Part shown: one piece after another, positions 1 to 9,242 of the stretch
Layout: every line of letters begins with the position of its first letter
Position numbering within the stretch: position 1 is the first letter of the stretch
Assembly (NCBI RefSeq): GCF_008831285.2
Contig: NW_022204854.1
Coordinates: 1-19,901, forward strand
DNA from: Nymphaea colorata
Lineage: Eukaryota; Streptophyta; Magnoliopsida; Nymphaeales; Nymphaeaceae
Length of the DNA stretch: 19,901 bases
Direction: 5' to 3'
Notes under the pieces: generated by a model
Database searches by the model: none
What the model was told of the DNA's origin: nothing
The model's input: the letters and a program-made list of their open reading frames with translations, nothing else
Program-made: the position numbers and the translations under genes

Positions 1-112
1 CCCAATGCACTAAGCAGCAAGGGTATCATTAGATAGTAATAAAACAAAATTGTATAAAAATGGCGCTCGCGAGGTGAATCGACGATAATTCATATATAAA
101 GTAGCAAACATA

Positions 113-785
113 TCACCGTTCTTCCTCTTTGGTTCTGTTCTAAGCGAGGTAGTCCTTGCAGATGGGGCACGTATTTTCATCCTTCAGCCAGAAGAGTATG
201 CATTCTTCATGGTAAGTGTGTCTGCACTTGAGTTCGATAATATCCTCCTCCATCTCCATCTCGTTCTGGCAGACGGGGCACCGCTCTCCTGCCTTTTTGA
301 CCTTCCTGTGGTTCAGTTTCTCGATTTCCTACTTGCTAAGCCCCTTGGAGACCTTGCCGATCTGGTCGCCGAGGTCCAGTAATTGCTATATACACTCTGT
401 TATACCTCGTAGGTCATGTTGTCGGGGTCTGGAGCCTCATGAGGGTTCACATTGAAGGCGTAATTGTGGCTGAAGATGTATTCCTGGATGCATTCGTTCA
501 TGTAGCCGCTCATGGTCAGGAAGTGTTCGGGACTGTCCTTGTAGCGTCCCATTTCCTCGATCCTCGCCCTATACCGCAGAAGTCGCTTCTCGTTGCGCAT
601 GTTGCTTTCCACCATCTTTTGGTATTTTTGGTTCTGCTCTACCAACTTCTTGTCCAACCTTCCCAGACTCTACGTGACGACAGCTGTACCTCTCGGGCTT
701 TGAGGATCTACTGGATGAGCTAATCGCGATCGTACTCATTCAAGCGCTATGGCTTGTCTTCGGAGTTTCTCTTTTCCTGCTTCAT
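113..785 (-). CDS. RING-H2 zinc finger protein with coiled-coil N-terminus (3 exons)
   Basis: Predicted 210-residue protein, probably a small E3 ubiquitin ligase. Residues 1-120 are charged and helical (coiled-coil-like). Residues 156-196 form a RING-H2 finger with ligands C156, C159, C174, H176, H179, C182, C193 and C196, a complete C3H2C3 set; 'CPVC' opens it and 'CPIC' closes it. The frame only holds if two 20-nt introns (670-689 and 386-405) are removed; the coding length is then exactly 633 nt. TAG codons in the body are read as Glu and the stop is TGA at 113-115. The start is the ATG at 783-785. No signal peptide or membrane segment is visible. RING-H2 binding to E2 enzymes is family knowledge; the substrate is unknown. 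Confidence 0.85.
386..405 (-). other. 20-nt intron in the RING-H2 gene
   Basis: On the minus strand it begins GTATAAC and ends ATATAG. Removal connects the coiled-coil exon to the exon encoding the complete RING finger, which lies in another frame. Confidence 0.88.
670..689 (-). other. 20-nt intron in the RING-H2 gene
   Basis: On the minus strand it begins GTACAG and ends CGTAG. Removing it joins the exon ending in codons for KARE to the exon beginning SLGRLD; without removal the frame is wrong. Confidence 0.8.
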
Positions 786-887
786 CCAACTCGTCCAAGC
801 TTATATATTATGAAAATTAATCTTGCTACACTTAAACAACAAAATGTGAGGAGGGTGATATATTGAAGATGCTTAGTTGATAAACGA

Positions 888-1499
888 TCATTTCTTTCTG
901 GCGTCGATCTTCTTGGAATAGAACTCAAGCTCTTTTCCCTCCAAAATGTATCCGTCGGCTCTGCCGGACTGTCCGGGGCGTGAGCTGATGCAGGCGAGCA
1001 GTCTTTGCTGGGCGAATTGCTCAGTGACTTTGGGATCAATGACTCTGGTCTTCTTGCGCTCCTCGATTCTGGCTTGGGCGCGCTTGGACTTCTTGTCCTC
1101 GACCTTGACGTCCTTGGCCTTCTTGACGTTGAGGTTGACGCCGTAGTGGTTGACGTACCATTGGGAGAAGGGGGTGGCATCGATTTGGACGATACAGTTC
1201 TTGACGAGGGTGTTGGTTCTGACCAGCTCGTTGTTGGATGCGTTGTAGACGACGTTCAGGATACGGGTCTTGCGGGTGACTGCCTCGGAAGCCCAGTTGA
1301 AGTTGCCTTCCTTCAGACGCAGAGCGCGGAACTTGTAGTTTCCTCCACGCACTCTCACACGTCTGATCCTGGCCTGATCAGAGACAAGCTTAGTGTTGGA
1401 GACAGGCCTAGCCTTTTCGAAGGCTCTCTTCTTCTTGTGGATGGGCATCCTGCCACCTGTCAGTCTTCTCTTGTGCCTGGAGTCACGGTTGATTCCCAT
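888..1499 (-). CDS. RPS8: 40S ribosomal protein S8 (eS8)
   Basis: Cytosolic small-subunit ribosomal protein, 203 residues, uninterrupted, usual family length. Family signatures are present from end to end: the MGI(N/S)RD start, the [15 protein letters not shown] block, the invariant [13 protein letters not shown] stretch, [10 protein letters not shown], and the C-terminal [18 protein letters not shown] and LEGKELEFY. No TAA or TAG codon is used, and every Gln is CAA or CAG, which fits strong codon selection in a highly expressed gene. It ends at TGA (888-890). It has no intron, and the start ATG at 1497-1499 matches the conserved N-terminus. Confidence 0.98.
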   Translation of the reverse strand: MGINRDSRHKRRLTGGRMPIHKKKRAFEKARPVSNTKLVSDQARIRRVRVRGGNYKFRALRLKEGNFNWASEAVTRKTRILNVVYNASNNELVRTNTLVKNCIVQIDATPFSQWYVNHYGVNLNVKKAKDVKVEDKKSKRAQARIEERKKTRVIDPKVTEQFAQQRLLACISSRPGQSGRADGYILEGKELEFYSKKIDARKK

Positions 1500-1593
1500 A
1501 TGGTGATTTTAATTTAATAAAATATTATTTAATCTAATAAATCCATTCCTCCACTTCCATACTCAGAATTTGAAGACTCATAGGCAAAGTCTA

Positions 1594-2118
1594 TCACTTC
1601 TTTTGGCCTGCTTTCTCGGCTGCCATCTTGGCGTCCTGCTATTGCTGTTTGAGCAGCGCGATGTGGGCGGTCTCCTCGGCGCTGTCCATCTTCAACTGGC
1701 TCTCGACTTCCTGGATGGTGATGCTTTCGCGGTAGCCCATGCTGATGGCGTCGTCGAAGCCGAGGATAATGTCGATTGAATGTTTTTCCACGCTTTCTTT
1801 TGTAAAGATATGGGTACCTTCGTTTATGCCTTCAGTGCAAATCCCACAGAGGATTTTGTAGATGGTCCTGATGGTTTACTGGTCCTCGATGATGTTGCTA
1901 TTCTTGGATGAGACCATGACGAGGTAGAGATTTTCGATGGGTATGTAAAGGAATGTATATTTGTCGGACTGGACGTATGTGTGCTGCTGGTTGGGCTTGA
2001 TGAGTTTGGGGAAGGAGCGGTAGATATCTTCGACTGTGTTCTTGGACATTGCCTAGAACTGGCGGGAGAGGGTCAGTTGGCCGTTCTTGTTGCAGATGCC
2101 CACTGTCAGGATCACCAT
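1594..2118 (-). CDS. ARCN1: Coatomer delta subunit, longin-domain part only (short delta-COP)
   Basis: Predicted 174 residues matching the N-terminal third of delta-COP, a subunit of the COPI coat acting in Golgi-to-ER vesicle transport. Residues 1 to about 130 form the longin domain (VGICNKNGQL, SRQF, SFPKLI, HTY, YLVMVSSKNSNIIED). The linker helix follows, with the family signature GYRES and then MDSAEE. The reading then stops at TGA (1594-1596) after KAGQKK. Delta-COP is normally about 500 residues with a C-terminal mu-homology domain; none is present, and only about 95 bases separate this stop from eS8. Two TAR codons fall near family Glu positions (SRQF-E-AMS, EDQ-E-TIR). It may be a genuine short form, or one of a pair with the C-terminus encoded elsewhere. 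Confidence 0.88.
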
Positions 2119-2209
2119 TTAAAATTATATACGTAGTTTACCATCATCATCTCTTCGGCATATTCATATGGACAATAGGAGAAAGTATGAAGATGCGAAT
2201 GTGGAACTA

Positions 2210-3045
2210 TCAGGCTGCTATCTTGCAAATCTCCATCACTTGCTGCCGGGTTAGCTTCGGAAGACCGCATTCGATGATGTTGACGGTGGCCACTGCCAGA
2301 GCGAAGGGGATCTCGCAGAAGGTGCGAGCTGCAGAGCCTGAGTCCAACGATTTCAAATACTCTTCAGCGTAACTGAGGTTTTTTCGACTGTATTAAATCA
2401 TCTATCTAAGAGGTACATTACCTATTTTTGAGTCCAATTTGGAGGGTAGAATGTAACACCCCTTTGAAGGTCCTCGCCGCTATTCCGAAGAATGTTGACG
2501 CTCTGGAGTCCTCGCCCGTATCCAATCGCCAGACTGCGGTCCGTTTTGGTGCCTTCGAACCAGTCCCAAATTTAGCAGAGGATGAGACCGACGGCGCCGG
2601 CCACCGCAAAGGTATAGACGTCGAGATCTTCCTCGCTCTCTATCTTCCAGTTGCGTTGGGCCCAGGTGGCCATGCGGTCAGCCATCGTCGCAGTGCAATC
2701 GGCGATTCTGACCCTGAAGGATGCGGGACAGTAGAAGAGCCATTCGATGACGCGGAGGGTGACTTCCGGCAGTTCTGCTTCGTTTCCAGCCCAGTCAATA
2801 TGAATCTAGTCCGGCTGGGTGCTTGGGCGGATCTTCTGGAGGGCGAAACTGATGTTCCTGAGGATGGTCGTTTTCGCCCCATTGGGGATGGAGGGATGGT
2901 CCTAAACCTCGTCGATGGCCCTGAGGCAGAGGTAGGCTGAGGCCACGGCCTCTTGGACTGAGGGCGGCAACTTCACTATTGGGATGTAGAATGTCCTCGA
3001 GGTTTATTCCAATACCCTCAAAGCTGATTTCTTGGTTTGCTCCAT
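2210..3045 (-). CDS. Squalene/phytoene synthase family protein (bacterial-like), 2 exons
   Basis: Predicted 271 residues after removal of a 20-nt intron (2402-2421). It is a head-to-head prenyltransferase fold that, in this family, condenses two C15 or C20 prenyl diphosphates to squalene or phytoene-type products. Visible blocks are SRTFYIPIVKLP near the N-terminus; the first Asp-rich motif AIDEVEDHPS, whose Glu is a TAG codon; TATMADRMATWAQRNW; VYTFAVAGAVG; the second Asp-rich region GLQSVNILRNSGEDLQRG; then RKNLSYAEEYL and FCEIPFAL. The second motif carries Asn where classical squalene synthases have Asp (RD). From memory, this RN..ED form occurs in a bacterial subfamily. No C-terminal membrane anchor, unlike typical eukaryotic squalene synthase. 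The exact product cannot be told. Confidence 0.85.
2402..2421 (-). other. 20-nt intron in the squalene/phytoene synthase gene
   Basis: On the minus strand it begins GTAATGTACC and ends TTAGATAG. Removal joins PNWTQKE to MIEYSRKNL, matching the continuous family pattern; reading through shifts frame and reaches TGA. Confidence 0.9.
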
Positions 3046-3285
3046 TCCGATGATATGGTAAATTTAAGAATAATAGAGAAGAAGGAACAATGCCAGTAGT
3101 TATACGGGCAAAACAATTTATAAAGCATTCTATTGCATTTGTGCCAGCTCCAAGCATTAATTGGCAAATAAATATCCCCCAGCCTCTTTGTTCATATCTT
3201 CCGATACTTCACCCTCCAAAATGTAATCAACTCGGTATTACTTTATTTCTAGGCTGATTGTTTTGGAATAATTGAATGCGATAAA

Positions 3286-3897
3286 TCAATATTTGTCCTT
3301 CAGCATGGCAGGCCCGATCTTGGAGGCGATTTCTCCCTGTTTGGCCGAGAGGGTGTTCTTGACCATTCCCGGAATGGATCCCTTGAGATCGGCATCGGAG
3401 ACATAGGTGACTTGGGTGGTGTTATCGTCGATCTTCTCGATGATGTATCCTCCGACGAAGACCTCTCCCCTCACCACGCCCTTGGTGGCGGGGACGTCGA
3501 AGTTGCAGGCAGTGGTGGCGATGTACATCTTGTCGCCGTCGCGCTCCTTGGCGGAAACGCTGACGAACTCTCTGTTGTCGACAGGCCAGATTCCCTTGTA
3601 CTGCATGTAGTTGATTCTGTAGCTAGCGTGGGTCTCCAGAACTCTGATCTCCAGCAGCATGGGATTGATCTTCTTGAGGGAATCTTCCTTGTCGAGGAAC
3701 TCGATGACCTTTTCAATGTTGTAGGCGACCTTGTCGATGCCCTTGGATGCCACACGCTCGCCGATTTCACACTTGAACATGGCGCAGGGCTTGTTTCCGT
3801 TTTCCTTCCATTCCTTGGAGGCCTCGAGCTATTTGAGACGCTTGAGGGCCTGCTGGGAGGTGGCAATGTACTGCTCAGGGGTTCCTTTGGCTTCCAT
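3286..3897 (-). CDS. Single START-domain lipid-binding protein
   Basis: Predicted 203 residues, one uninterrupted frame ending at TGA (3286-3288). The body has the START (StAR-related lipid transfer) pattern: VLETHASYRINYMQYKGIWP, the VDNREFVSV strand typical of START strands near 'NRDF/REF', a central strand VRGEVFVGGYIIEKID, the TQVTYVSDADLKGSIP segment, and a C-terminal helix. The domain fills almost the whole protein, preceded by a short charged helix (residues 8-35) with one TAG read as Glu. No signal peptide or membrane segment, so a cytosolic lipid carrier is likely; the ligand is unknown. Single-domain START proteins are common in ciliates. Confidence 0.85.
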
Positions 3898-3964
3898 TCA
3901 ACAAATCAATATAACGAAGGATTTTATATCTTCAGAAATTAGTGATTTTAATACAGATCATAAA

Positions 3965-5053
3965 TCACATCAGGATTTCCTTGGAAACCGAACTTGCAAT
4001 CGCCTTATGCGATAAGATCATGCACTCGCTGATCCGCAACTCGTCTCTGATCTCGATTTCCTAGGCCAGGCATGTCAAGCCCTACATACGCACCCAATTC
4101 CCGATCTTGCATTTCCATGAAATTATCGAGTTTTAGATGTAAGCCCCGCTTCCGATGGTGGTATCCCCTATGATTGTGCATTCCTTCAGCCTGGATCCTT
4201 TTTTGATGAGACAGTTGGGACCGATCACCACGTTTGGTCCGATTTTGCAGCCCTCCTCAATCACAGTTGAGGGATCCACGAGCACGTTTCCAACATAGTC
4301 GCCCGATGACTTCGTATTGTAGTATTTCAGATACGCTCCTTGCCCAATCAGATAATCTCCGGGGCGACCAATATCAAACCAAAAATTGTTCTCGAGTGGT
4401 AGGCTGTACAAGCGTTGTTCTTTGGCCATTTGCGGAAAGATTTCCTTCTCAATCATGCAAAACCGTTCAGGGATTCTGTCGAGGACGGACACGTTGAGCA
4501 GATAGATGCCGGCATTGATTTTATTGCTAATGAAGTATGTTGGTTTTTCGACGAAGGAGTTGACTTTTCCGTCTGGTTCTGCGACGATGACGCCGAATCT
4601 GCTGGGATCTTCCACGTTGGCGAGGACGATGGAGCCCTATCCTCCATTTTTCTTATGGAATGCCTTGAGTTTTTAGAGCGGATAATCGCAGATGATGTCG
4701 CTATTGAAGACGAAAAAGAGCCCCTCTTCGTTATCCTTCTTCAAAATCTCCTGGGCGAGCTTGAGAGGACCGGCCGTGCCCAATGCAACTTCCTCCTGGG
4801 AGTAGGTGATCTTAATCTTATACTTCTCCTCGAGCGGTTCCAGAGAGTTCTTGATATGGTGGGCCTGGTAGTTGATGGCGATGACGACTTAAACGACTCC
4901 AATCTTGGAGAGTGCCTATATGGTGGGGGGACGTACCTCGATTTGATGCTCGACCATGGGTCGGTTGATGAAGGGGAATGCAGATTTGGGGTAGTTGATG
5001 GTTAGGGGACGCATGCGGGTGCCGTAGCCGCCCACTAGGATCAGTGCCTTCAT
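3965..5053 (-). CDS. GMPPB: Mannose-1-phosphate guanylyltransferase (GDP-mannose pyrophosphorylase, beta type), 2 exons
   Basis: Makes GDP-mannose from mannose-1-phosphate and GTP for N-glycans, GPI anchors and related glycans; cytosolic. Predicted 355 residues after removing a 21-nt intron, equal to the family length. The N-terminal nucleotidyltransferase domain has [18 protein letters not shown] with the pyrophosphorylase loop (residues 8-18) and PK at 22-23, LGTAGPL, the metal site FNSDIICD, and FVEKP. The C-terminal part is a left-handed beta-helix of hexapeptide repeats ([28 protein letters not shown]). Several TAR codons sit at conserved Glu sites: [25 protein letters not shown]. It ends at TGA (3965-3967). 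Confidence 0.96.
4916..4936 (-). other. 21-nt intron in the GMPPB gene
   Basis: On the minus strand it begins GTACGTCC and ends ATATAG. It is a multiple of 3 with no TGA, so it could be translated as seven extra residues. The family has HQxE directly followed by ALxxxGV here, so removal restores the expected alignment. Confidence 0.85.
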
Positions 5054-5142
5054 AGTGACTTATATCGTGCCACGAATATATTATCAGCATATCAAACTCC
5101 CAGAATAAGAGAATAATAGAGGGGGCCCAATTCGATCAACAA

Positions 5143-5907
5143 TCACGCGTCCATCGTACGAATGTTTCCGCTTGTGGCTAGCGTCACTCCGTAGTATGAA
5201 TCGATGTAATGGGAATACTTTTGAAGGTCAAGATCGATGTAGCCATTGAATCCCCAGAAAATGCCAGGGCCTGCTCTGAGAGTGATTTTTTTTTGCATGT
5301 TCTTCCAGCCGACGATTTAAGCTACCCTATATTCGAAGAATTCGTTGGCGTTGGTGCTCAGCTCGCCCTTGAAGGAGCTGTAGTAGTTGAAACTGTCGTC
5401 GACCTTGATGATTGCGAACACAGTCACCTTATCGTTTTTCTTGAAAAGATCAAAAACCTACGAAGGCTGAGAGTATTTCTTGAAATTTGCCCTGAAGACG
5501 AAGTCGAACTGGTCCCCATCGTCACAGGTACGCTTGCAGAAAGTGGCGGGGTGCTATAGGGGGCGGTTGAGGTAGCAATCGTTGAGGGTGAGGCCGTGCT
5601 TGCTTATTTGCTCCATGGCCTTCAAAATGTTCTCCTTGGTGGATTTGTAGCATTTGTCGTCTGGAGTTTATGTGCAATCGAGGACTTGCTGTGCGGATAG
5701 GGCGACTCTTTCATCCTGGTCAAGCGAGATAGCATTGGAGACAATTTGAGCCAGTTCCTTTGCCCATGAATAACCGGCACACAGGCCTTAGCTTGCCAGG
5801 TTGAAATCTGCGTATTTGACGACACTGGATTGGACTCTTAGATCGTATTCGGTAGGGATGGCGATTGCGATGGCGAGGATGGCCAACAACGCGATTGCTC
5901 TGTGCAT
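5143..5907 (-). CDS. Secreted papain-fold (C1A) pseudoprotease, no propeptide
   Basis: Predicted 254 residues with a clear signal peptide (residues 1-17, hydrophobic Ala/Ile/Leu). Right after it comes IPTEYDLR, resembling the start of a mature cathepsin domain (LPxxFDxR), so the inhibitory propeptide is missing. C1A landmarks remain: EGLCAGYSWA at the active-site helix, LSAQQVLDC, the late VAEIVGW strand and FWGFNGYI. The catalytic residues are changed: the Cys of CGSCWA is Ser (S47, before W48), the His of HAVxIVGW aligns with Arg, and the KNSWG Asn motif is absent. It is therefore probably catalytically dead, like other C1A pseudoenzymes. The family oxyanion Gln position is a TAA codon here (Glu in this code). 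Extracellular, lysosomal or food-vacuole location is inferred from the signal peptide. Confidence 0.8.
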
Positions 5908-5941
5908 ATTAATAGATTAATATCTGAATACAATTATAAAA

Positions 5942-6742
5942 TCACTGAGGGGTGGGAGGCAACGGCATTTGCGGTAGTTTGATATCTGGCATCTTGATGA
6001 GCGAAGGCTTTGGAGGAAGGGCCAGAGGATTGATGCCGCCCTTAGCTAGGGGAATATCTGCCACTATCGGTTGCTGTCTGAATGCTTTTTCTGCGATAAT
6101 GGGGGCGTTGAAGACCAAAGACGGCATCTTACTGACAGCGCTTGGCTTATTTTATGCAAGCAATCTTTCAGCGAATCCACCATGCTTTTCACCCTTGGAA
6201 TCTTTCTTCACTGCATACTCCACTCTGATCTGACGACCTGAGAAGAATTGGCCATTCATTTGCCCTATTGCAGCATCAGAACTGCTGAAGTTATCGTAGC
6301 TCACGAACCCATGACCTTTACTGCTGCCATCCTAAGGATCCCTTGTGATTTTGGTACTGATGACCATGCCAAAGTTACTGAACGTTTCATAGAGCAATTT
6401 TTCATCGACTTCTGGGTCGAGATTGCCGATGAAGATATTAGCGCCTACATCTTGTGTTCGTTTGTCCTGCGAGGCCTTGTTGACTTTGATGGGTTTTCCG
6501 TAGAGTTTGATCATGTGCATGATTTTGATTGAGTAATCTGCGTCCTCTTCGCTTTTGAACTCGATGAAGCCGTAGCCCTGATGCTCGTTGGTGATCTTAT
6601 CTCGAGGGATGTGGACGTTCACCACTGGCCCGCATTGCGTGAATAGCTCCCAGAGGATGTTTTCGTTCACCTTTTGATCGATGTTGCCGGCGTATACCGT
6701 TGCCTACTGGTTTCGTTAATAAAGGGAAGGGATTAGCGCCAT
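5942..6742 (-). CDS. SF3B4: Splicing factor 3B subunit 4-like protein (SAP49), two RRMs
   Basis: U2 snRNP component that binds pre-mRNA near the branch site; nuclear. Predicted 266 residues, uninterrupted. RRM1 (about 14-90) shows ATVYAGNID and [11 protein letters not shown]2 (about 104-180) shows [22 protein letters not shown] and KGHGFVSY. The linker-conserved [14 protein letters not shown] and the tail motif [18 protein letters not shown] fit SF3B4 specifically. The Pro/Met-rich tail is short (human about 424 residues). Residues 9 and 13 are TAA and TAG, in the block Y-E-RNQ-E-ATVY where relatives have ERNQD/E-ATVY: this is among the best evidence for TAR = Glu. A protein recognising branch sites is relevant in a genome with introns near 20 nt. 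Confidence 0.96.
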
Positions 6743-6859
6743 GCGCTCTTATAATTATTATACAGTGGATATTCATCAAATGGCAGGCCAAACAAAGACA
6801 TAAGGAAAAATGGAGAGGATATATGCGGACGAGGAAGGACGATATAAATGGAATACATA

Positions 6860-8023
6860 TCACTCGTATTACTGCTAAATGGAGTGCCGAATGATGATGG
6901 ATTCGTCGATTATTAGAACTTTTTCGCCTTGGTCTGACCTGCTGGTGATGGATTTGGACACTATGGTCTCCTTATCGTAGATGTTGAGCAGGTTCTATCC
7001 GTATTTTTTCTTCAGTCTGCGTACAGGAGAATCGTAATCCCTCTAGAGAATGTTCGATTGGGTCGGTTTGAACTCGTGTGGGAGAACATCCTGGCACAAT
7101 AGATCGTAATTCGACCGAACATTTTTCATTTATTTATCTGCTGGGCGTAGGATGATGCTCTGACTGACGTCGTTGGCGTATTCGCACAAAAAGGATTACT
7201 ATTTCTTCAGCTCCAGAGAGCAGCTCTGTGAAAATTCGGAGTAGTTGTGCTGGGGGCCGATGGGAACTTGGCTATAACTGCTGCAGCTGAGCCGAAGAAG
7301 AGATTATGATGCGTCTTCCTTGCGTAGACGGGAACCGCTCAACTTGAGGTCAAGGGTGTTACGTAGACTGTATTCTAAACTGTTCCGCATGCTTTCCTCG
7401 ACTTTGCCCTTACCACTACTTCGGAGAAAACTAGATCGCTTCAGTGGACTGAATTATGTTTCAATTTTGGGGTCGCTGCCGAACTGCGAGTCCAATGGGA
7501 GGCTGGCGTTAGTAGTCCTTGTTGTTTCTTTTTTGAGTGGTAGGAAGGCTAATAATGGTATCTCCTCTTCAGCAGCACCGTTCTTGATCTCCGTTGGTTG
7601 CTCACAGGGCCTGGGGCGGGGCGACATCTCCGCCCATGTGATTTTGCTTTCGACAATGCGTGGAGAATCGCAATCCTCGCGGCGACTAGACCTCAGTTTG
7701 AGACTGTCAGCGGCGCTGGAGTTGGTGCGACTGTTGCGAAGGGTATCTTTTTTGGACTTGGTGAGTGACATGCCTTTGGCAGGAGAGGGGTAGTTCTGCT
7801 GTCCTTCCCTGATAGAGACGCTGATGCCGGTGCGGCGGGGTGCGGTTGAGTGACTGTCGACGGTTTGCAGGCGCGGATCTTCCTGGTTGTCTGTTTTGGA
7901 GGGCGATAGGCTCTCTTGGTATTTTAGTTCGTGGGAGTCGACCAAGTGGGCGACTCCAGAATCGCCGATGTGGTAGTGATTGATGGTTTGGTAGATTTTT
8001 ACGGTCTTGCAAAGATTGAACAT
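6860..8023 (-). CDS. Ser-rich protein of unknown function
   Basis: Predicted 387 residues from the ATG at 8021-8023 (MFNLCKTVKIYQ...), ending at TGA (6860-6862). I do not recognise a family. The sequence is rich in Ser, Arg, Lys and Asp with no hydrophobic segment, and looks mostly disordered. It holds clusters of short Ser/Thr-Pro and RxxS-type sites that could be phosphorylated. The C-terminal 120 residues are better ordered (RDYDSPVRRLKKKYGENLLNIY, then EKVLIIDESIIIRHS). The N-terminal 30 residues are hydrophobic/aromatic. A continuous frame of nearly 1.2 kb with several in-frame TAR codons and no TGA supports a real gene. Confidence 0.7.
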
Positions 8024-8428
8024 TTCTCTTTCCTTCGAGATCTTAGATTTATTAATAATAAGGAGCAATTTTATTTTGATTAATAAATATATTTAACGCG
8101 ATTTTCCCCATTCCACTTTTAATTTTATTTCCCAATGAACTTCATAACTTTCATCCTTCCTTATTTTAATTTTTATTTCTTCTTTTTTACCCTTTACGAC
8201 CATTAGTCAAAATATGTTTTTTGAAAACAGAGAGGGAGATTGCTAGTTGAAACAAAATAGCAAGTAGGAAAAAATATCCTTAAAATCTAATAACTTTCTC
8301 TTGGGTAGCGTGCCGATCTTTGATGGGTTGTTGTGGGTGTGCTATCTGTTTGGGAAGTCGGTGGCGTGGATTGATGGCTGTTTTGGTAATAATATCGGTA
8401 TAATAGAGAAGTTACATAAGAACATTAA
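8024..8428. other. AT-rich strand-switch intergenic region
   Basis: Lies between the minus-strand block and the plus-strand block, so it should hold two divergent promoters. Bases 8040-8280 are strongly AT-rich with pyrimidine runs; 8290-8400 are more balanced. I find no tRNA, repeat or clear promoter motif. Chance open frames of 70-80 codons cross it on both strands (for example an ATG at 8214 to TGA at 8456, overlapping the next gene). With TGA as the only stop, such frames carry little weight. Confidence 0.5.
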
Positions 8429-9149
8429 ATGCTTGGCTAACAAAGTTCCCTAGTGAAGTACTCCACGCCCGTGCTGGTCAGCGGTTCGGCCAAGACCACA
8501 CAAAACGCCAAGGCGAAGAAGGAAGACGAACAGCACCACACCGAGGACATCCTCGGACAGATCCTCCCGCCCAAGGAACACCGCACAGATAATGGCCAAC
8601 TTTGGGTGCAAACCGTACTCTCGACGCCCGCCACCAAAATCGAAGTCATACAGCTGCACGAAGAACTAGAGAAACGATTGTTGCAAAGACAGGCAAGGGA
8701 AATCGGACTGTGTCCGGTGCGTGAGGAGCTTTTCGACCAATGTTTCGACGAGACGATAAGGCAGATAACAATCGACTGCCGCCAGCGGGGGCTTTTGCTC
8801 GTAAGAGTGCGTGACGAATATCGTAACCAAATAAAGGCCTACAAGAACCTGTACGAAAGCTCCATCAACCACGCCATGCGAAGAGTGATCGATTCCGACG
8901 AGCGAAAATCAAAAATGGTACCTCTATCGGTATGGGTAGAATAACGAAATCATCAAACTTGAAAAGTAGTGCCAGGAGCTCGAGAGATCCGTTCAGGAAC
9001 TGACCACCAACATCAAGACGACCAAAGAGCAAGAGAACAAGAAACTGAAAGAGGAGGCGGAGCGTCACAAGAAGAAGATGGACGAGATCAAGGAGGGAAA
9101 CCAAAAATTGAAAACTGAGATACAGAATGCACTCGAAAAGAATAAATGA
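8429..9149 (+). CDS. DNALI1: Axonemal inner-arm dynein light chain p28 (DNALI1), 2 exons
   Basis: Light chain of single-headed inner-arm dyneins of cilia, binding dynein heavy chains together with actin or centrin. Predicted 232 residues after removal of a 22-nt intron. Family blocks are SLVKYSTPVLVS, ILGQILPPKE, GQLWVQTVLSTPATKIEVI, RQAREIGLCPVREELFDQCFDE, RQITIDCRQRGLLLVRVRDEYR and YESSINHAMR, followed by a C-terminal coiled coil ending KNK. The start is the ATG at 8429-8431 (MLGEQSSLVKY), placing the conserved SL(L/V)KY at the usual N-terminal position; a TAA is read as Glu4. The stop is TGA 9147-9149. First gene of the plus-strand block. Confidence 0.96.
8918..8939 (+). other. 22-nt intron in the p28 gene
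   Basis: Begins GTACCTCT and ends TGGGTAG. Removal joins ...DERKSKM to NNEIIKLEKE, restoring the p28 C-terminal coiled coil; without it the frame is lost. Confidence 0.9.
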
Positions 9150-9242
9150 TTCGTTGCTCGTTGCTATTACCTTTTCGATCATCTTGTGAAACCTGGCTAA
9201 GTATCAATCGTTTAATAAAAATAAAAATCAAACCGAAAGCTT

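Noticed and set aside
1005-1517. Long plus-strand open frame opposite eS8
   Set aside because: It is the antisense shadow of a certain ribosomal protein gene; long shadows are expected when only TGA stops translation.
2428-2940. Plus-strand open frame of about 170 codons
   Set aside because: Antisense to the squalene/phytoene synthase exon, which has clear family motifs; the plus reading has none.
3046-3285. Possible gene between the squalene/phytoene synthase and START genes
   Set aside because: AT-rich, no motif-bearing frame on either strand; treated as intergenic.
113-6742. Reading TAA/TAG as glutamine (the common ciliate code)
   Set aside because: At most alignable sites relatives have Glu or Asp, not Gln; only one site, in a degenerate enzyme, favours Gln.
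8214-8456. 80-codon plus-strand ORF just upstream of and overlapping p28
   Set aside because: It overlaps the p28 start in another frame, has no recognisable feature, and a minus-strand frame of similar length covers the same bases; consistent with chance in a one-stop code.
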